From Prolixibacteraceae bacterium UBA6029 (GTDB lineage Bacteria > Bacteroidota > Bacteroidia > Bacteroidales > Prolixibacteraceae), in NCBI GenBank assembly GCA_002429385.1, contig DIZL01000005.1:62001-126000 (forward strand): a stretch of 64,000 nt of DNA, in the 5' to 3' direction. The notes under the pieces are model-generated. The model was not told the origin of the DNA, made no database searches, and saw only the letters and a program-made list of their open reading frames with translations. The position numbers and the translations under genes are program-made. Every line of letters starts with the position of its first letter. Positions within the stretch are counted from its first letter, which is position 1. This document shows, piece by piece, positions 8,782 through 16,981 of the stretch.

Positions 8782-9801
8782 ATGAAAGATTCTTTATTCG
8801 GGAAAACACTCCCTGAACTCACGGCCCTGGCCATTGACAATGGTCTGCCTAAGTTTGCCGGCAAGCAAATGGCCGAATGGCTGTATCAGAAAGACATTAC
8901 TTCGATCGAAGAAATGACCAACCTTTCGAAGAAAGCCCGTGAACAGCTAAGCAGCAAATACGAGTTTGGCCTGATCCAATCTACTAAAGTGCAGGAAAGT
9001 GTTGACGGGACCAAAAAATACCTCTTCCCGACGGCTAAAGGCAAATTTATTGAAACCGCCATGATTCCCGATGAGGACCGGAAAACCGTTTGCGTATCCT
9101 CACAGGTGGGATGCAAAATGGGTTGTTTATTTTGTATGACCGGCAAACAAGGGTTTCAGGGACAATTAACTGCCGGCGAAATCGTGAACCAGATTCGTAA
9201 TATTCCTGAGTGGCACGAGGTAACCAACATCGTTTACATGGGGATGGGCGAACCGTTCGACAACCTGGAAGAAGTCCTGAAAAGCCTCGAAATACTGACT
9301 TCGGAATGGGGCTTTGCCATGAGCCCGCGACGCATCACGGTTTCGACCATTGGCATCGTACCTGGAATGGTGACCTTCCTCAATCAATCGGAAGCACACC
9401 TGGCGGTGAGCATGCACACCCCGTTCGACGACGAGCGCCAGCGCCTCATGCCCGTGCAGGTGGCCTATCCGCTTTCAGAAGTCATTCATGAAATCAAAAG
9501 CTGGGATTTTGGCCGTCAACGCCGGGTATCATTCGAATACATCGTATTTAAAGGACTGAATGATACTCCCCGGCATGTGCGTGAACTGGCCCAGATACTG
9601 AATGGCATCAAATGCCGCATCAACCTGATCCGCTTTCATCCCATTCCCGGCACCCCACTTGAGGGAACCGACGAAAACACACTTCAGAAATTCAAGGATC
9701 AGCTCAACGATAAAGGTATCTTAACCACCATTCGTGCCAGCCGTGGTCTGGACATCTATGCCGCCTGCGGCCTGTTATCAACAAAAGAATTATTGGGCTA
9801 A
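8782..9801 (+). CDS. rlmN: Dual-specificity RNA methyltransferase RlmN
   Basis: Radical-SAM enzyme that methylates C2 of A2503 in 23S rRNA and A37 in some tRNAs. 339 residues, normal length. CKMGCLFC (about residues 112-119) is the CxxxCxxC iron-sulphur motif; GMGEPFDN follows; the C-terminal Cys of the GLDIYAACG motif is the methyl-carrying/resolving residue. Separated by 2 bp from the reductase gene upstream. Confidence 0.95.
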   Translation: MKDSLFGKTLPELTALAIDNGLPKFAGKQMAEWLYQKDITSIEEMTNLSKKAREQLSSKYEFGLIQSTKVQESVDGTKKYLFPTAKGKFIETAMIPDEDRKTVCVSSQVGCKMGCLFCMTGKQGFQGQLTAGEIVNQIRNIPEWHEVTNIVYMGMGEPFDNLEEVLKSLEILTSEWGFAMSPRRITVSTIGIVPGMVTFLNQSEAHLAVSMHTPFDDERQRLMPVQVAYPLSEVIHEIKSWDFGRQRRVSFEYIVFKGLNDTPRHVRELAQILNGIKCRINLIRFHPIPGTPLEGTDENTLQKFKDQLNDKGILTTIRASRGLDIYAACGLLSTKELLG

Positions 9802-9862
9802 GATCATTTCAAGACTACATTGTATTGTTCATGGCAGCAACTACTCAGGATATTCGTTTTTT

Positions 9863-10150
9863 TCTGTGAGATTCCTCCCATTTTATCCTGAGCCGGACTG
9901 GGTTCGGGTAGGGTTTGGGAGGGGAACGAAAGGGTATTCCTTCGCTATATCTGTACTATGATTGATCTATAACTATACTAAAATCGAAATCTTAGTACAA
10001 TTGCAAATCAATCATAGATCAATTTATCCGAACCAAACACGAAGCAATCCCTACCAGGATATAGTCCGTGTACCTCGAAAGCAGGTCGGGTGTTTTTCCT
10101 GAAGAAGATCTGAATGTCGTTGGAATTGGTGTCCTGAGCCAAAGGATTCA
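9863..10150 (+). repeat. Dispersed ~290-bp intergenic repeat, copy 1
   Basis: From CTGTGAGATTC to CCTGAGCCAAAGG this stretch matches, in reverse orientation and with scattered differences, 24998-25286. The middle (about 9960-10024) contains an imperfect inverted repeat with outer arms ATTGATCTAT and ATAGATCAAT and an inner ACTAA/TTAGT. No continuous reading frame is conserved between the copies. It fills the gap between rlmN and the next gene. Confidence 0.85.
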
Positions 10151-10167
10151 GAGAAGAGTACTTTGTA

Positions 10168-10668
10168 CTAGAAGATTACGATCAGTAGCAGGATGAAGAG
10201 CATCAGCATAAATAAGATAAACTGATTTCGGACGAACAGACCAAGGAGCAGAAGGATTTCGATTTCCTCGGTATTGGCAGTAAAGACTTCAATAGTGCCT
10301 TTTTCTTTTGATAGAAATTCATGACTCTGGTAAGTTATCAGCTCATCACCGTTGAATTTCCAGGACCAGCGCGACTGCCAGAAGTTCTTTATCTCCAGTT
10401 CAAATCGTTTTCCATTGATGATGATGTCGCTTTTGGGATTGAACAGATTGATCATGATGGACCCTAACAGGGCATCGGTATTGGCATCATAAATTTCAAG
10501 CTTGGAAAGGAAGAATTCACGATTCAGGAAAAAACGCCGTCCATTGATCAATGCATGTGCTTTGGCACCAATCAGTCTTTCCCATACAATCGAGCCAATT
10601 CGCTCTGATCCATGCGTAATTTCCAGCTGATTTTTAAAAATACCTTTCGTCCAGACATATCTTTCCAT
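10168..10668 (-). CDS. Tail-anchored hypothetical protein
   Basis: 166 residues from the ATG at 10668, chosen because AAGGAGG lies 7 bases before it, a strong Shine-Dalgarno site that is rare in this window; an in-frame ATG at 10722 would lengthen it by 18 residues. The body is beta-rich with repeated short basic strands (KGIFKNQLEI, LINGRRFFLN, IIINGKRFELE), somewhat like the tubby/LURP-one fold, which is only a guess. The last ~35 residues hold two hydrophobic stretches, so the protein is probably inserted by its C-terminus. No known function. Unrelated neighbours. Confidence 0.7.
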   Translation of the reverse strand: MERYVWTKGIFKNQLEITHGSERIGSIVWERLIGAKAHALINGRRFFLNREFFLSKLEIYDANTDALLGSIMINLFNPKSDIIINGKRFELEIKNFWQSRWSWKFNGDELITYQSHEFLSKEKGTIEVFTANTEEIEILLLLGLFVRNQFILFMLMLFILLLIVIF

Positions 10669-10849
10669 AGCAATTCCTCCTTGAAAGTATCTGCAAGTTA
10701 CGAAAAAAAACGCTTCGCTCAACTTCTTCAGGAGAAGGGCCTATGAAAAATAAGTTCAGCCTGTGAAACGAGGTGAAGTCAGAACGTGAATGTCAGGCAA
10801 ATTTGTGCTTTGAAACAATCCATTTGATTTATACATAGCCTAAAATAAC

Positions 10850-10878
10850 AAAGAGCTGGAATGAATTCCGGCTCTTTG
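10850..10878 (-). terminator. Intrinsic terminator for the small Lys-rich gene
   Basis: On the minus strand AAAGAGCCGGAAT pairs with ATTCCAGCTCTTT, followed by GTTATTTT. It lies 38 bases after the stop codon of the 33-residue protein. Confidence 0.7.
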
Positions 10879-10915
10879 CTGAACGAAAAAAATAAAAGCT
10901 ATTGGAAAAAAAACA

Positions 10916-11017
10916 CTATTTCTTGTCCTTCTTAGCTTTCTTTTCTAATCTTTTTTCCTTTAAAGTTTTAGTAGGTTCCTTTTTCTCGGCTTTTTTAGCA
11001 TCTACTCCTTTTGACAT
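10916..11017 (-). CDS. Small Lys-rich conserved protein, 33 residues
   Basis: A complete short gene from ATG at 11017 to TAG at 10916. The peptide begins MSKGVDAKKAEKKEPTKT and ends in LEKKAKKDKK; nearly half the residues are Lys and a TLKEKRLEKK core is present. I recall very similar short proteins (MSKG...KKEPxKTxKEKxxEKKAKK) annotated as hypothetical in many Bacteroidota, which argues that this is real. Its strong positive charge suggests binding to nucleic acid or ribosomes. It has its own terminator. Function unknown. Confidence 0.65.
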   Translation of the reverse strand: MSKGVDAKKAEKKEPTKTLKEKRLEKKAKKDKK

Positions 11018-11140
11018 AGCTGTAAATTTTAAAAGTTAATATTCTAGTATTAAACACATCTGACAGAACAAACGTTCAAAATCCTTAAACATGTTGCATT
11101 AGATCAAATTTATGATTTTTTATAATAACCAACATCATTT

Positions 11141-11391
11141 ATGGAACAATGTTTAAGGTTTTTTGAAAGGGGGATCTTTACTCGACCAGATATTTGAGGC
11201 TGCCCGTTCGGGTAAACAAAATATAGTGGAAGGATGTGCCGCTTCGGCTACATCAAATGAAACGGAAATAAAGCTGGTGAATATTGACAAGACAAGTCTG
11301 CAGGAACTGTTGATCGCTTAGTGAAGATTTCCTGAATAATAGAAGGATGCACGAACGCATGTCCCGGATGAGACTTGAGAGGCGAAAGTAA
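11141..11391 (+). pseudogene. Decayed four-helix-bundle suffix-domain gene
   Basis: Pieces of a four-helix bundle protein (23S rRNA intervening-sequence type, suffix domain) lie in different frames. 11141 onwards encodes MEQCLRFFERG; 11172-11321 encodes a stretch with AARSGKQNIVEG and TEIKLVNIDKTSLQELL, the family's most conserved part; 11320-11391 continues in another frame with EDFLNN and ends in a stop. The part that normally lies between the first two pieces is missing. So there are at least two frame breaks and an internal deletion; it cannot make the normal product. Confidence 0.7.
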
Positions 11392-11460
11392 GGTTTAAAA
11401 TATGGTTTAATAGAATCAGCTTTCCTTTTTTCACGACATTGCCATTAAATCCTATTGGCA

Positions 11461-11796
11461 TCAGCAAATCGTATTTTCTTCAAGTTTAAATGCATGAATC
11501 AGATTACTATTTAGTAATTGAATAGAAGTTTTATCCATATAGCCTAAAAGTCCAATAACCAACTCCTTGTCTATTGTAGCCAATTTATTTAACCGTATCA
11601 GGGAGACTTTTTTGAGCCCATTCAATTCAGATGGCTGTAAAAGAACATCAAACTCTGTAGCCCATTTTACCTGAGTGGTTATAAAAGCAACTGTTACATC
11701 TTCATCTGTTTCAATCAATATGACAGCAGGTCTGTTTTTTGCTCCCGACAAATCAGAAAATGGAAAAGGAATAAGAACTATATCACCCTTGTTCAT
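11461..11796 (-). CDS. MazF/PemK-type mRNA interferase toxin
   Basis: 111 residues, typical of the family: N-terminal KGDIVLIPFPFSDLSGAKNRPAV fits the PemK/MazF consensus, with conserved Pro and Arg-Pro-Ala-Val, and VSLIRLNKLATIDKELV is the second family block (S/T-x-x-R-x-x-K-L). It is expected to cut mRNA when free of its antitoxin. Its start overlaps the stop of the upstream antitoxin gene by 4 bp (ATGA), the usual toxin-antitoxin arrangement. Confidence 0.85.
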   Translation of the reverse strand: MNKGDIVLIPFPFSDLSGAKNRPAVILIETDEDVTVAFITTQVKWATEFDVLLQPSELNGLKKVSLIRLNKLATIDKELVIGLLGYMDKTSIQLLNSNLIHAFKLEENTIC

Positions 11797-12020
11797 TTAT
11801 ACTGTTCTTTTAAATCATTTACGGAATACAAATCTTCCTCATCGTTCAAGTAACTAAATGCTGATGATTGTGAATTTAATTCCTGAATTCCTTGAAGTAG
11901 TATATTATCATCAATTTTCATCAAAAGGAATTCAGCAAAATCATGTATTTCCCTGATTTTTGTGTCGGGCAACTGCTTAATTTTAAGCAGAGTGGTTTCA
12001 ATTAAATCATTTCGGTTCAT
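11793..12020 (-). CDS. Antitoxin partner of the MazF-type toxin
   Basis: 75 residues, acidic, with IKQLPDTKIREIHDFAEFLLMKI, a helix resembling the DUF2281-type antitoxins often found before PemK-like toxins. The C-terminal part (NDEEDLYSVNDLKEQYK) would be the toxin-neutralising tail. Four-base overlap with the toxin. Confidence 0.75.
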   Translation of the reverse strand: MNRNDLIETTLLKIKQLPDTKIREIHDFAEFLLMKIDDNILLQGIQELNSQSSAFSYLNDEEDLYSVNDLKEQYK

Positions 12021-12045
12021 GATCTTACTTTTTAAAGTAATAACA

Positions 12046-12053
12046 CAAAATTA
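12046..12053 (-). promoter_or_regulatory. Putative -7 promoter element of the toxin-antitoxin pair
   Basis: Minus strand reads TAATTTTG (TAnnTTTG), 25 bases before the antitoxin ATG. No -33 box recognised. Confidence 0.35.
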
Positions 12054-12155
12054 CGAATTCAGTTTTAGAATAGTCCCTTCTTTGCTCATTTATTTTTCAA
12101 CTTACACTTAATGGATACATTAACAGATTCCTTATTATCAATGAAAGGCCATTAA

Positions 12156-12171
12156 TTAACCATCTGGTTAA
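12156..12171. promoter_or_regulatory. Operator 1 of the TetR efflux operon
   Basis: TTAACCA-TC-TGGTTAA, a perfect 7-bp inverted repeat with 2-base spacer, just upstream of the -33 box of the operon promoter. Confidence 0.65.
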
Positions 12172-12188
12172 ATTTAGTGGTTAAAACA

Positions 12189-12220
12189 TTTGGTAGATTC
12201 AAATACAGATTATACTTTTG
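12189..12220 (+). promoter_or_regulatory. Promoter of the TetR efflux operon
   Basis: TTTG (12189-12192), a 20-base spacer and TACTTTTG (12213-12220) fit the Bacteroidota -33/-7 consensus. Transcription should start around 12225-12228, inside or next to operator 2. The two operators lie on either side. Confidence 0.65.
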
Positions 12221-12230
12221 ACCACATGAT

Positions 12231-12246
12231 TTAACCACTTAGTTAA
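12231..12246. promoter_or_regulatory. Operator 2 of the TetR efflux operon
   Basis: TTAACCA-CT-TAGTTAA, the same palindrome as operator 1 with one mismatch, 75 bp away centre to centre (about seven helical turns), between the predicted transcription start and the tetR ATG. Confidence 0.6.
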
Positions 12247-12259
12247 ACCATAAAGAAAA

Positions 12260-12874
12260 ATGGAAACAAAGAAAGACAGTACCGAAGATAAAATCCTTGA
12301 AGCAGCAAAAAATGTGTTTGTTAGCAAAGGTATGGAAGGTGCACGAATGCAGGAAATAGCAGATGAAGCAGGAATAAACAAAGCCTTACTGCATTACTAT
12401 TTCAGGACAAAAGAGCGATTGTTTGAAGCCATATTTGCTGAAATCATCAAATTTGCTTTCCCAAAAATAACGCGGATCGTTCAATCAGACATTTCAATTG
12501 TTGCCAAAATTGAGCAGGTCATAGATGCGTATATCGATTTACTGATCAAACATCCGTTCATTCCCGGCTTTGTGCTTAAGGAACTGAATCGTGACCCTTC
12601 GGGATTATTTAAGTTGGTAGTCAAGTTTGGATTAAACCCACAGGTTATTTTCGATGAGATACAGTTGGCCATGGACCGCGGAGAAATCATACAAATGCCT
12701 CCCAGGCATCTGGCAGCCAACATCATTTCGATGTGCATTTTCCCATTTGCCGCAAGACCAATAATCAGTTTTATATTGTTTAAAGACGACCAGAAAGCAC
12801 TCAATGCTTTTTATGGTGAAAGAGCCGACATCATTAAGCAATTTGTAATCAATGCAGTTGTAATCAAAAAATAA
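12260..12874 (+). CDS. TetR/AcrR-family repressor of the efflux operon
   Basis: 204 residues. The N-terminal helix-turn-helix is clear: KILEAAKNVFVSKGMEGARMQEIADEAG then LLHYYFRTKERLFEAI. The C-terminal ligand-binding domain (from about residue 75) is not assignable to a ligand. First gene of a seven-gene operon, 12 bp before the TolC gene. Two copies of a TTAACCA-NN-TGGTTAA palindrome flank its promoter, so it very likely represses itself and the transporter until a substrate binds. Confidence 0.9.
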   Translation: METKKDSTEDKILEAAKNVFVSKGMEGARMQEIADEAGINKALLHYYFRTKERLFEAIFAEIIKFAFPKITRIVQSDISIVAKIEQVIDAYIDLLIKHPFIPGFVLKELNRDPSGLFKLVVKFGLNPQVIFDEIQLAMDRGEIIQMPPRHLAANIISMCIFPFAARPIISFILFKDDQKALNAFYGERADIIKQFVINAVVIKK

Positions 12875-12886
12875 TAAGTCAGACGA

Positions 12887-14152
12887 ATGAAAACACTTAA
12901 ACTTCTGTTCCTTGTTCTGCTTTTCCCTGTTCATCTGCTGATGGCCCAGGATGGTGTGACTCTGGAACAATGCCAGGACTGGGCACGCGAAAACCACCCG
13001 GCTCTGAAACAATTGGATTTGTACCAACAGATTCTGGATCTCAAAAACGAGAACAATGCCACCAGCCTTCTGCCTCAGGTAAATCTGAACGGCCAGGCAA
13101 CTTACCAATCTGCAGTAACAAAAATCGCTCTTTCACTACCCGGCATGAAGATCCCGACTGTAGACAAGGATCAGTATAAGTTCTATCTTGATTTTAAACA
13201 AACGATCTGGGATGGTGGGCTGAGTAAAGCAAGGGAGCTGATCAACAAGGCTGAAAATGCAGGCAATCTTCAACAGACTGAGGTTGAACTGTATCAAGTG
13301 AAAGAGAAAGTAAATCAATTCTTCTTTACCTCTTTCCTGATCCAGGAAAACCTGAAAATTCTGGATAAGAAGACCGAAACATTGGCCGCACGAAAGAAGA
13401 TCATTGAATCGGCAGTAAATAACGGAATGGCATTGTCTTCAGAATTGGATCAATTACTGGCTGAGCTGATCAATACACAACAAGTGAATATTGAATTGAA
13501 CAGCAATAAGGAAACTGTCCTCTATGGCTTATCCATACTTACAGGAAAGACAGCCGATCAGATGAGGAACCTGGTCTTGCCGGCAGAATCGTTTGTCTCT
13601 GACAAACCGATGATGCGTCCCGAGATAGAGCTATTCAGCAAACAAAATGAATTGTTAACTGCGAATTCAGAGATTCTACAGAAGCAACGTCATCCTAAAC
13701 TATTCGGATTCGGACAAGCCGGATACGGCAAACCGGGATTGAATATGCTGAGCAATACCTTTGACTCCTATTACCTGGTTGGAGTGGGATTTAGCTGGAA
13801 TGTACTGGATTGGAAAACGACCCAAAGGCAAAAACAAATGATCAAACTGCAGCAGGATATTGTTCAGACCAAACAGAAATCATTTGTACAGGGTATTGAT
13901 CTTGCTACTGATCAACAAAACAAGCAAATTAGTCAACTATCCGATCTAATGAAAAGTGATCAGGAATTGATACAAATCAGGGAACGCATTACCAAATCCT
14001 CTGAATCAAAGCTTGCAAACGGATCAATCACCATGGCCGATTATCTTCAGGATCTGAATGGTGAAACCACTGCCAGGCTGATGCTTGAAACCCGTAAAGT
14101 ACAGTTGAAGGAAGCCATCATCAAGTTGGCCAATATCAGGGGAAACAAATAA
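12887..14152 (+). CDS. TolC-family outer-membrane efflux protein
   Basis: 421 residues with a signal peptide (LLFLVLLFPVHLLMAQ). The N-terminal VTLEQCQDWARENHPALKQLD is the typical start of outer-membrane efflux proteins, and two long coiled-coil helical hairpins (about residues 110-200 and 310-420) build the periplasmic tunnel. It should form the exit duct for the ABC transporter encoded downstream. Confidence 0.87.
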   Translation: MKTLKLLFLVLLFPVHLLMAQDGVTLEQCQDWARENHPALKQLDLYQQILDLKNENNATSLLPQVNLNGQATYQSAVTKIALSLPGMKIPTVDKDQYKFYLDFKQTIWDGGLSKARELINKAENAGNLQQTEVELYQVKEKVNQFFFTSFLIQENLKILDKKTETLAARKKIIESAVNNGMALSSELDQLLAELINTQQVNIELNSNKETVLYGLSILTGKTADQMRNLVLPAESFVSDKPMMRPEIELFSKQNELLTANSEILQKQRHPKLFGFGQAGYGKPGLNMLSNTFDSYYLVGVGFSWNVLDWKTTQRQKQMIKLQQDIVQTKQKSFVQGIDLATDQQNKQISQLSDLMKSDQELIQIRERITKSSESKLANGSITMADYLQDLNGETTARLMLETRKVQLKEAIIKLANIRGNK

Positions 14153-14155
14153 GTC

Positions 14156-14190
14156 AAGAAGGAAAAAGGAAAAGGGAAAAAGGAAAGAGT
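14156..14190. repeat. 7-bp phased purine array after the TolC gene
   Basis: Five consecutive heptads of the type AAaAaGG (AAGAAGG, AAAAAGG, AAAAGGG, AAAAAGG, AAAGAGT) in strict 7-bp register. Confidence 0.5.
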
Positions 14191-14251
14191 TGAATAGTCG
14201 GGTCTTTGCTGAAAGGAAATAAGTGAAATTTACATATCAAAATATATCAAA

Positions 14252-15130
14252 ATGAACAAATTACAAATCATAGCTCTTTCGCTGCTCATACTGGCAGCCT
14301 GCAAAAACGGTGAGAAGAAATCGGATGCCTATGGAAATTTTGAGGTTGTTGAAACCATTGTATCATCAGAAACGGCTGGCAAACTGATTTCGATGGAGGT
14401 AAAACAGGGAGATCTGCTCGAAGCAGGCAAACTGATTGCCCTGATCGATACCACCGAACTTGTGCTGAAAAAACTGCAAACCAAGGCACAACTTATTGCC
14501 AGCGAAACAAAAAGACAAAATGTGTCCGCACAAATCAATGTGTTAAAAGAACAAAAGAAGAACGCACTGATTACACAGCAACGCATCACCAAAATGTTCG
14601 CTGATAAAGCCGCAACACAACAACAAATGGACGACATAAATGGTCAAATCAATGTAATCGACAAACAAATTGCAGCAACAAATACCCAGTTTCAACTGAT
14701 AGCCAGCGAAATGGATGTCATTCAACGTCAACAGGATCTGTTGACCGAACAATTGATGGAATGCCGGATCAATAGTCCGATTAAAGGGACGGTTCTGGAA
14801 ACTTACCTTGAAACAGGAGAACTGGCTACTCCGGGTAAACCGGTATTGAAAATGGCGGACCTGAGCAATCTTGAACTGAAGGTATATGTTTCGGGAACCC
14901 AGCTTGCGAATGTAAAGCTTGGCAATGAGGTTAAAGTTTTGATTGACTCTGACAACAGTGAAATGCAGAATCTTTCTGGTAAGATCATCTGGATTTCATC
15001 TGAATCGGAATTCACGCCAAAGATTATTCAAACCAAGGAAGAACGGGTGAAACTGATGTACGGAGTAAAGATTCTTGTCCCTAATGATGGTCGCCTTAAA
15101 ATCGGGATGCCGGGGGAAGTCGTGTTTTAA
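14252..15130 (+). CDS. HlyD-family periplasmic adaptor lipoprotein
   Basis: 292 residues with a lipobox (LLILAAC, Cys at residue 17), so it is probably lipid-anchored. The order is that of membrane-fusion proteins: lipoyl half (GKLISMEVKQGDLLEAGKLIALID), a long alpha-helical hairpin (about residues 75-170, Gln/Lys-rich), second lipoyl half (INSPIKGTVLETYLETGE) and a beta-barrel domain ending in KIGMPGEVVF. It links the inner-membrane ABC pump to the TolC duct, as YbhG does in E. coli. Confidence 0.88.
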   Translation: MNKLQIIALSLLILAACKNGEKKSDAYGNFEVVETIVSSETAGKLISMEVKQGDLLEAGKLIALIDTTELVLKKLQTKAQLIASETKRQNVSAQINVLKEQKKNALITQQRITKMFADKAATQQQMDDINGQINVIDKQIAATNTQFQLIASEMDVIQRQQDLLTEQLMECRINSPIKGTVLETYLETGELATPGKPVLKMADLSNLELKVYVSGTQLANVKLGNEVKVLIDSDNSEMQNLSGKIIWISSESEFTPKIIQTKEERVKLMYGVKILVPNDGRLKIGMPGEVVF

Positions 15131-15161
15131 AAGTGATTTGTTGCAATGAGAAGTAAACATC

Positions 15162-15246
15162 AGTCATTCATAGTCTTTAGTTTCACGTCATTAATTGTCA
15201 TTTGCTTTGGATTACAAAGAATGACGATAAAGGACATAATGACAAA
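15162..15246. repeat. GTCATT/AATGAC phased element, copy 1
   Basis: GTCATT words about 10 bases apart (GTCATTCATA, GTCATTAATT, GTCATTTGCT) followed by inverted AATGAC words. The pattern TTTCACGTCATT-AATTGTCATTT is shared with 37519-37618. Confidence 0.55.
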
Positions 15247-15281
15247 CTTGGAACTTGGAACTTTTAACTTGAAACTATTTA
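15247..15281. repeat. 7-bp phased ACTTGRA array before the ABC gene
   Basis: Five heptads in register: ACTTGGA, ACTTGGA, ACTTTTA, ACTTGAA, ACTATTT, ending 3 bases before the ATG of the ATPase gene, so it would lie in the translation-initiation region. Confidence 0.5.
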
Positions 15282-15284
15282 TTC

Positions 15285-16187
15285 ATGATCAGTATTCAAC
15301 ATATCAGCAAATCATATAAGGATGTTCAGGCTGTGCGTGACATATCTTTCGAAGTACAGAAAGGAGAACTGTTTGGCCTGATCGGTCCTGATGGAGCAGG
15401 GAAAACCACCTTGATGCGTATCCTGATGACCTTACTTATACAGGACGAAGGCAAAGCCACCATGAACGGTTTCGATGTAATAAAAGATTATAAGAAAATC
15501 AGAAATATTGTCGGATATATGCCTGGGAGGTTTTCATTGTACCAGGACCTGACTGTAGAAGAGAATCTGAATTTCTTTGCCACAGTCTTTAAAACTACTG
15601 TCAGCGAAAACTATGACCTGATCCGTGATATCTATATTCAGATCGAACCGTTTAAAAACCGTTTGGCAGGAAAGCTTTCAGGAGGAATGAAGCAAAAACT
15701 CGCTCTGTCGTGCGCACTTATTCATAAACCTGAAATTCTTGTTTTAGATGAACCAACTACCGGAGTGGATGCAGTATCCCGTAAGGAATTTTGGGAAATG
15801 CTAAAAAAACTTCAGGAGAAAGGAATTACAATTCTGGTGTCGACTCCATATATGGACGAAGCCACACTATGCAACCGTGTGGCCTTGATGCAGAAAGGGA
15901 AAGTGCTGAATATTGATACTCCGCGAAAGCTGGTTGAAAATTATTCCCGTAAGTTATATGCCATTAAATCAAAAGAAATGCACCGTCTGATTCTGGATTT
16001 GCGCTCTTACGATAAGACCGATACGGCTTATGCCTTTGGGGAATATTTGCATGTAACGGGGAAAAATGACGAAGTGGAAGCCAGTGAATTTGAAAACTTC
16101 CTGCTGAAAAAGAATCATACCAAATTGCAGGTTTTCGATAATGAACCAGGCATTGAAGACGTATTTATGGATTTGATGCAGGAATAG
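15285..16187 (+). CDS. ABC transporter ATP-binding protein (first ATPase)
   Basis: 300 residues. Walker A GPDGAGKTT (about residues 36-44), signature LSGGMKQKL, Walker B ILVLDEPTTGVD and an H-loop region in which the usual His is replaced (STPYMDEA where THYMDEA is usual). This matches the N-terminal half of YbhF-type exporters, in which the two ATPase halves are one protein; here they are separate genes. Energises the two ABC-2 permeases downstream. Confidence 0.92.
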   Translation: MISIQHISKSYKDVQAVRDISFEVQKGELFGLIGPDGAGKTTLMRILMTLLIQDEGKATMNGFDVIKDYKKIRNIVGYMPGRFSLYQDLTVEENLNFFATVFKTTVSENYDLIRDIYIQIEPFKNRLAGKLSGGMKQKLALSCALIHKPEILVLDEPTTGVDAVSRKEFWEMLKKLQEKGITILVSTPYMDEATLCNRVALMQKGKVLNIDTPRKLVENYSRKLYAIKSKEMHRLILDLRSYDKTDTAYAFGEYLHVTGKNDEVEASEFENFLLKKNHTKLQVFDNEPGIEDVFMDLMQE

Positions 16188-16201
16188 TGAACACTTAAAA
16201 T

Positions 16202-16933
16202 ATGAATGAAAAAGTAATTGAAGTACACAATCTGGTCAAGAAATTCGGATCATTCGTTGCAAACGATCACCTGAATTTTGATGTCTATAAGGGTGAGATA
16301 TTCGGATTTCTGGGTGCCAATGGTGCCGGGAAAACTACTGCCATGAAGATTCTCTGTGGACTGTCTGCCCCCACCTCAGGAGACGTTAAGGTGGCAGGGT
16401 TTGATATTTATAAGGAAACTGAAAAAGTAAAGCGAAACATCGGTTACATGAGTCAGAAGTTTTCATTGTATGAAGACCTGACCATTGCTGAAAACATACG
16501 GTTTTTCTCCGGCATTTACGGTATTTCACCCAAAGACCGAAAGGCAAAACAGGAAATATTGCTTAAAAACCTGGATATTGAATCTGCAAAAGATTCTTTG
16601 GTTGGCTCTCTTCCATTGGGATGGAAGCAGAAACTGGCCTTTTCGGTGGCTATTTTTCATGATCCGAAGATTGTATTTCTGGACGAACCAACCGGCGGAG
16701 TTGATCCTATAACCCGTCGCAAATTCTGGGACTTGATTTACGAAGCATCCGACCGAGGAATTACAGTATTCGTAACCACACATTATATGGACGAAGCCGA
16801 ATATTGCAACCGTGTTTCGATCATGAGTGAAGGTCGGATTGAAGCACTCGATACAACGGAGAATCTGAAGAAGCAATATGCTGCAAAGAATATGGACGAG
16901 GTATTTTTGAAGATAGCACGAAACACGGAATGA
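16202..16933 (+). CDS. ABC transporter ATP-binding protein (second ATPase)
   Basis: 243 residues. Walker A GANGAGKTT, Walker B IVFLDEPTGGVD and H-loop THYMDEA are intact. The signature motif reads LPLGWKQKL instead of LSGGQ, as in the C-terminal half of YbhF. So one of the two ATP sites is likely degenerate. It lies 14 bp after the first ATPase and should form a heterodimer with it. Confidence 0.92.
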   Translation: MNEKVIEVHNLVKKFGSFVANDHLNFDVYKGEIFGFLGANGAGKTTAMKILCGLSAPTSGDVKVAGFDIYKETEKVKRNIGYMSQKFSLYEDLTIAENIRFFSGIYGISPKDRKAKQEILLKNLDIESAKDSLVGSLPLGWKQKLAFSVAIFHDPKIVFLDEPTGGVDPITRRKFWDLIYEASDRGITVFVTTHYMDEAEYCNRVSIMSEGRIEALDTTENLKKQYAAKNMDEVFLKIARNTE

Positions 16934-16981
16934 AAATCAGTGTTTAGTAACAGTTCTCAGTCATTAACTTTAAACTCTTCG

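Noticed and set aside
9802..10167. Insertion sequence remnant
   Set aside because: No transposase fragment, terminal inverted repeats or target duplication found; treated as a non-coding dispersed repeat.
12632..13108. 158-codon minus-strand frame across the TetR and TolC genes
   Set aside because: Antisense shadow of two well-recognised genes; Cys- and Phe-rich and without a domain.
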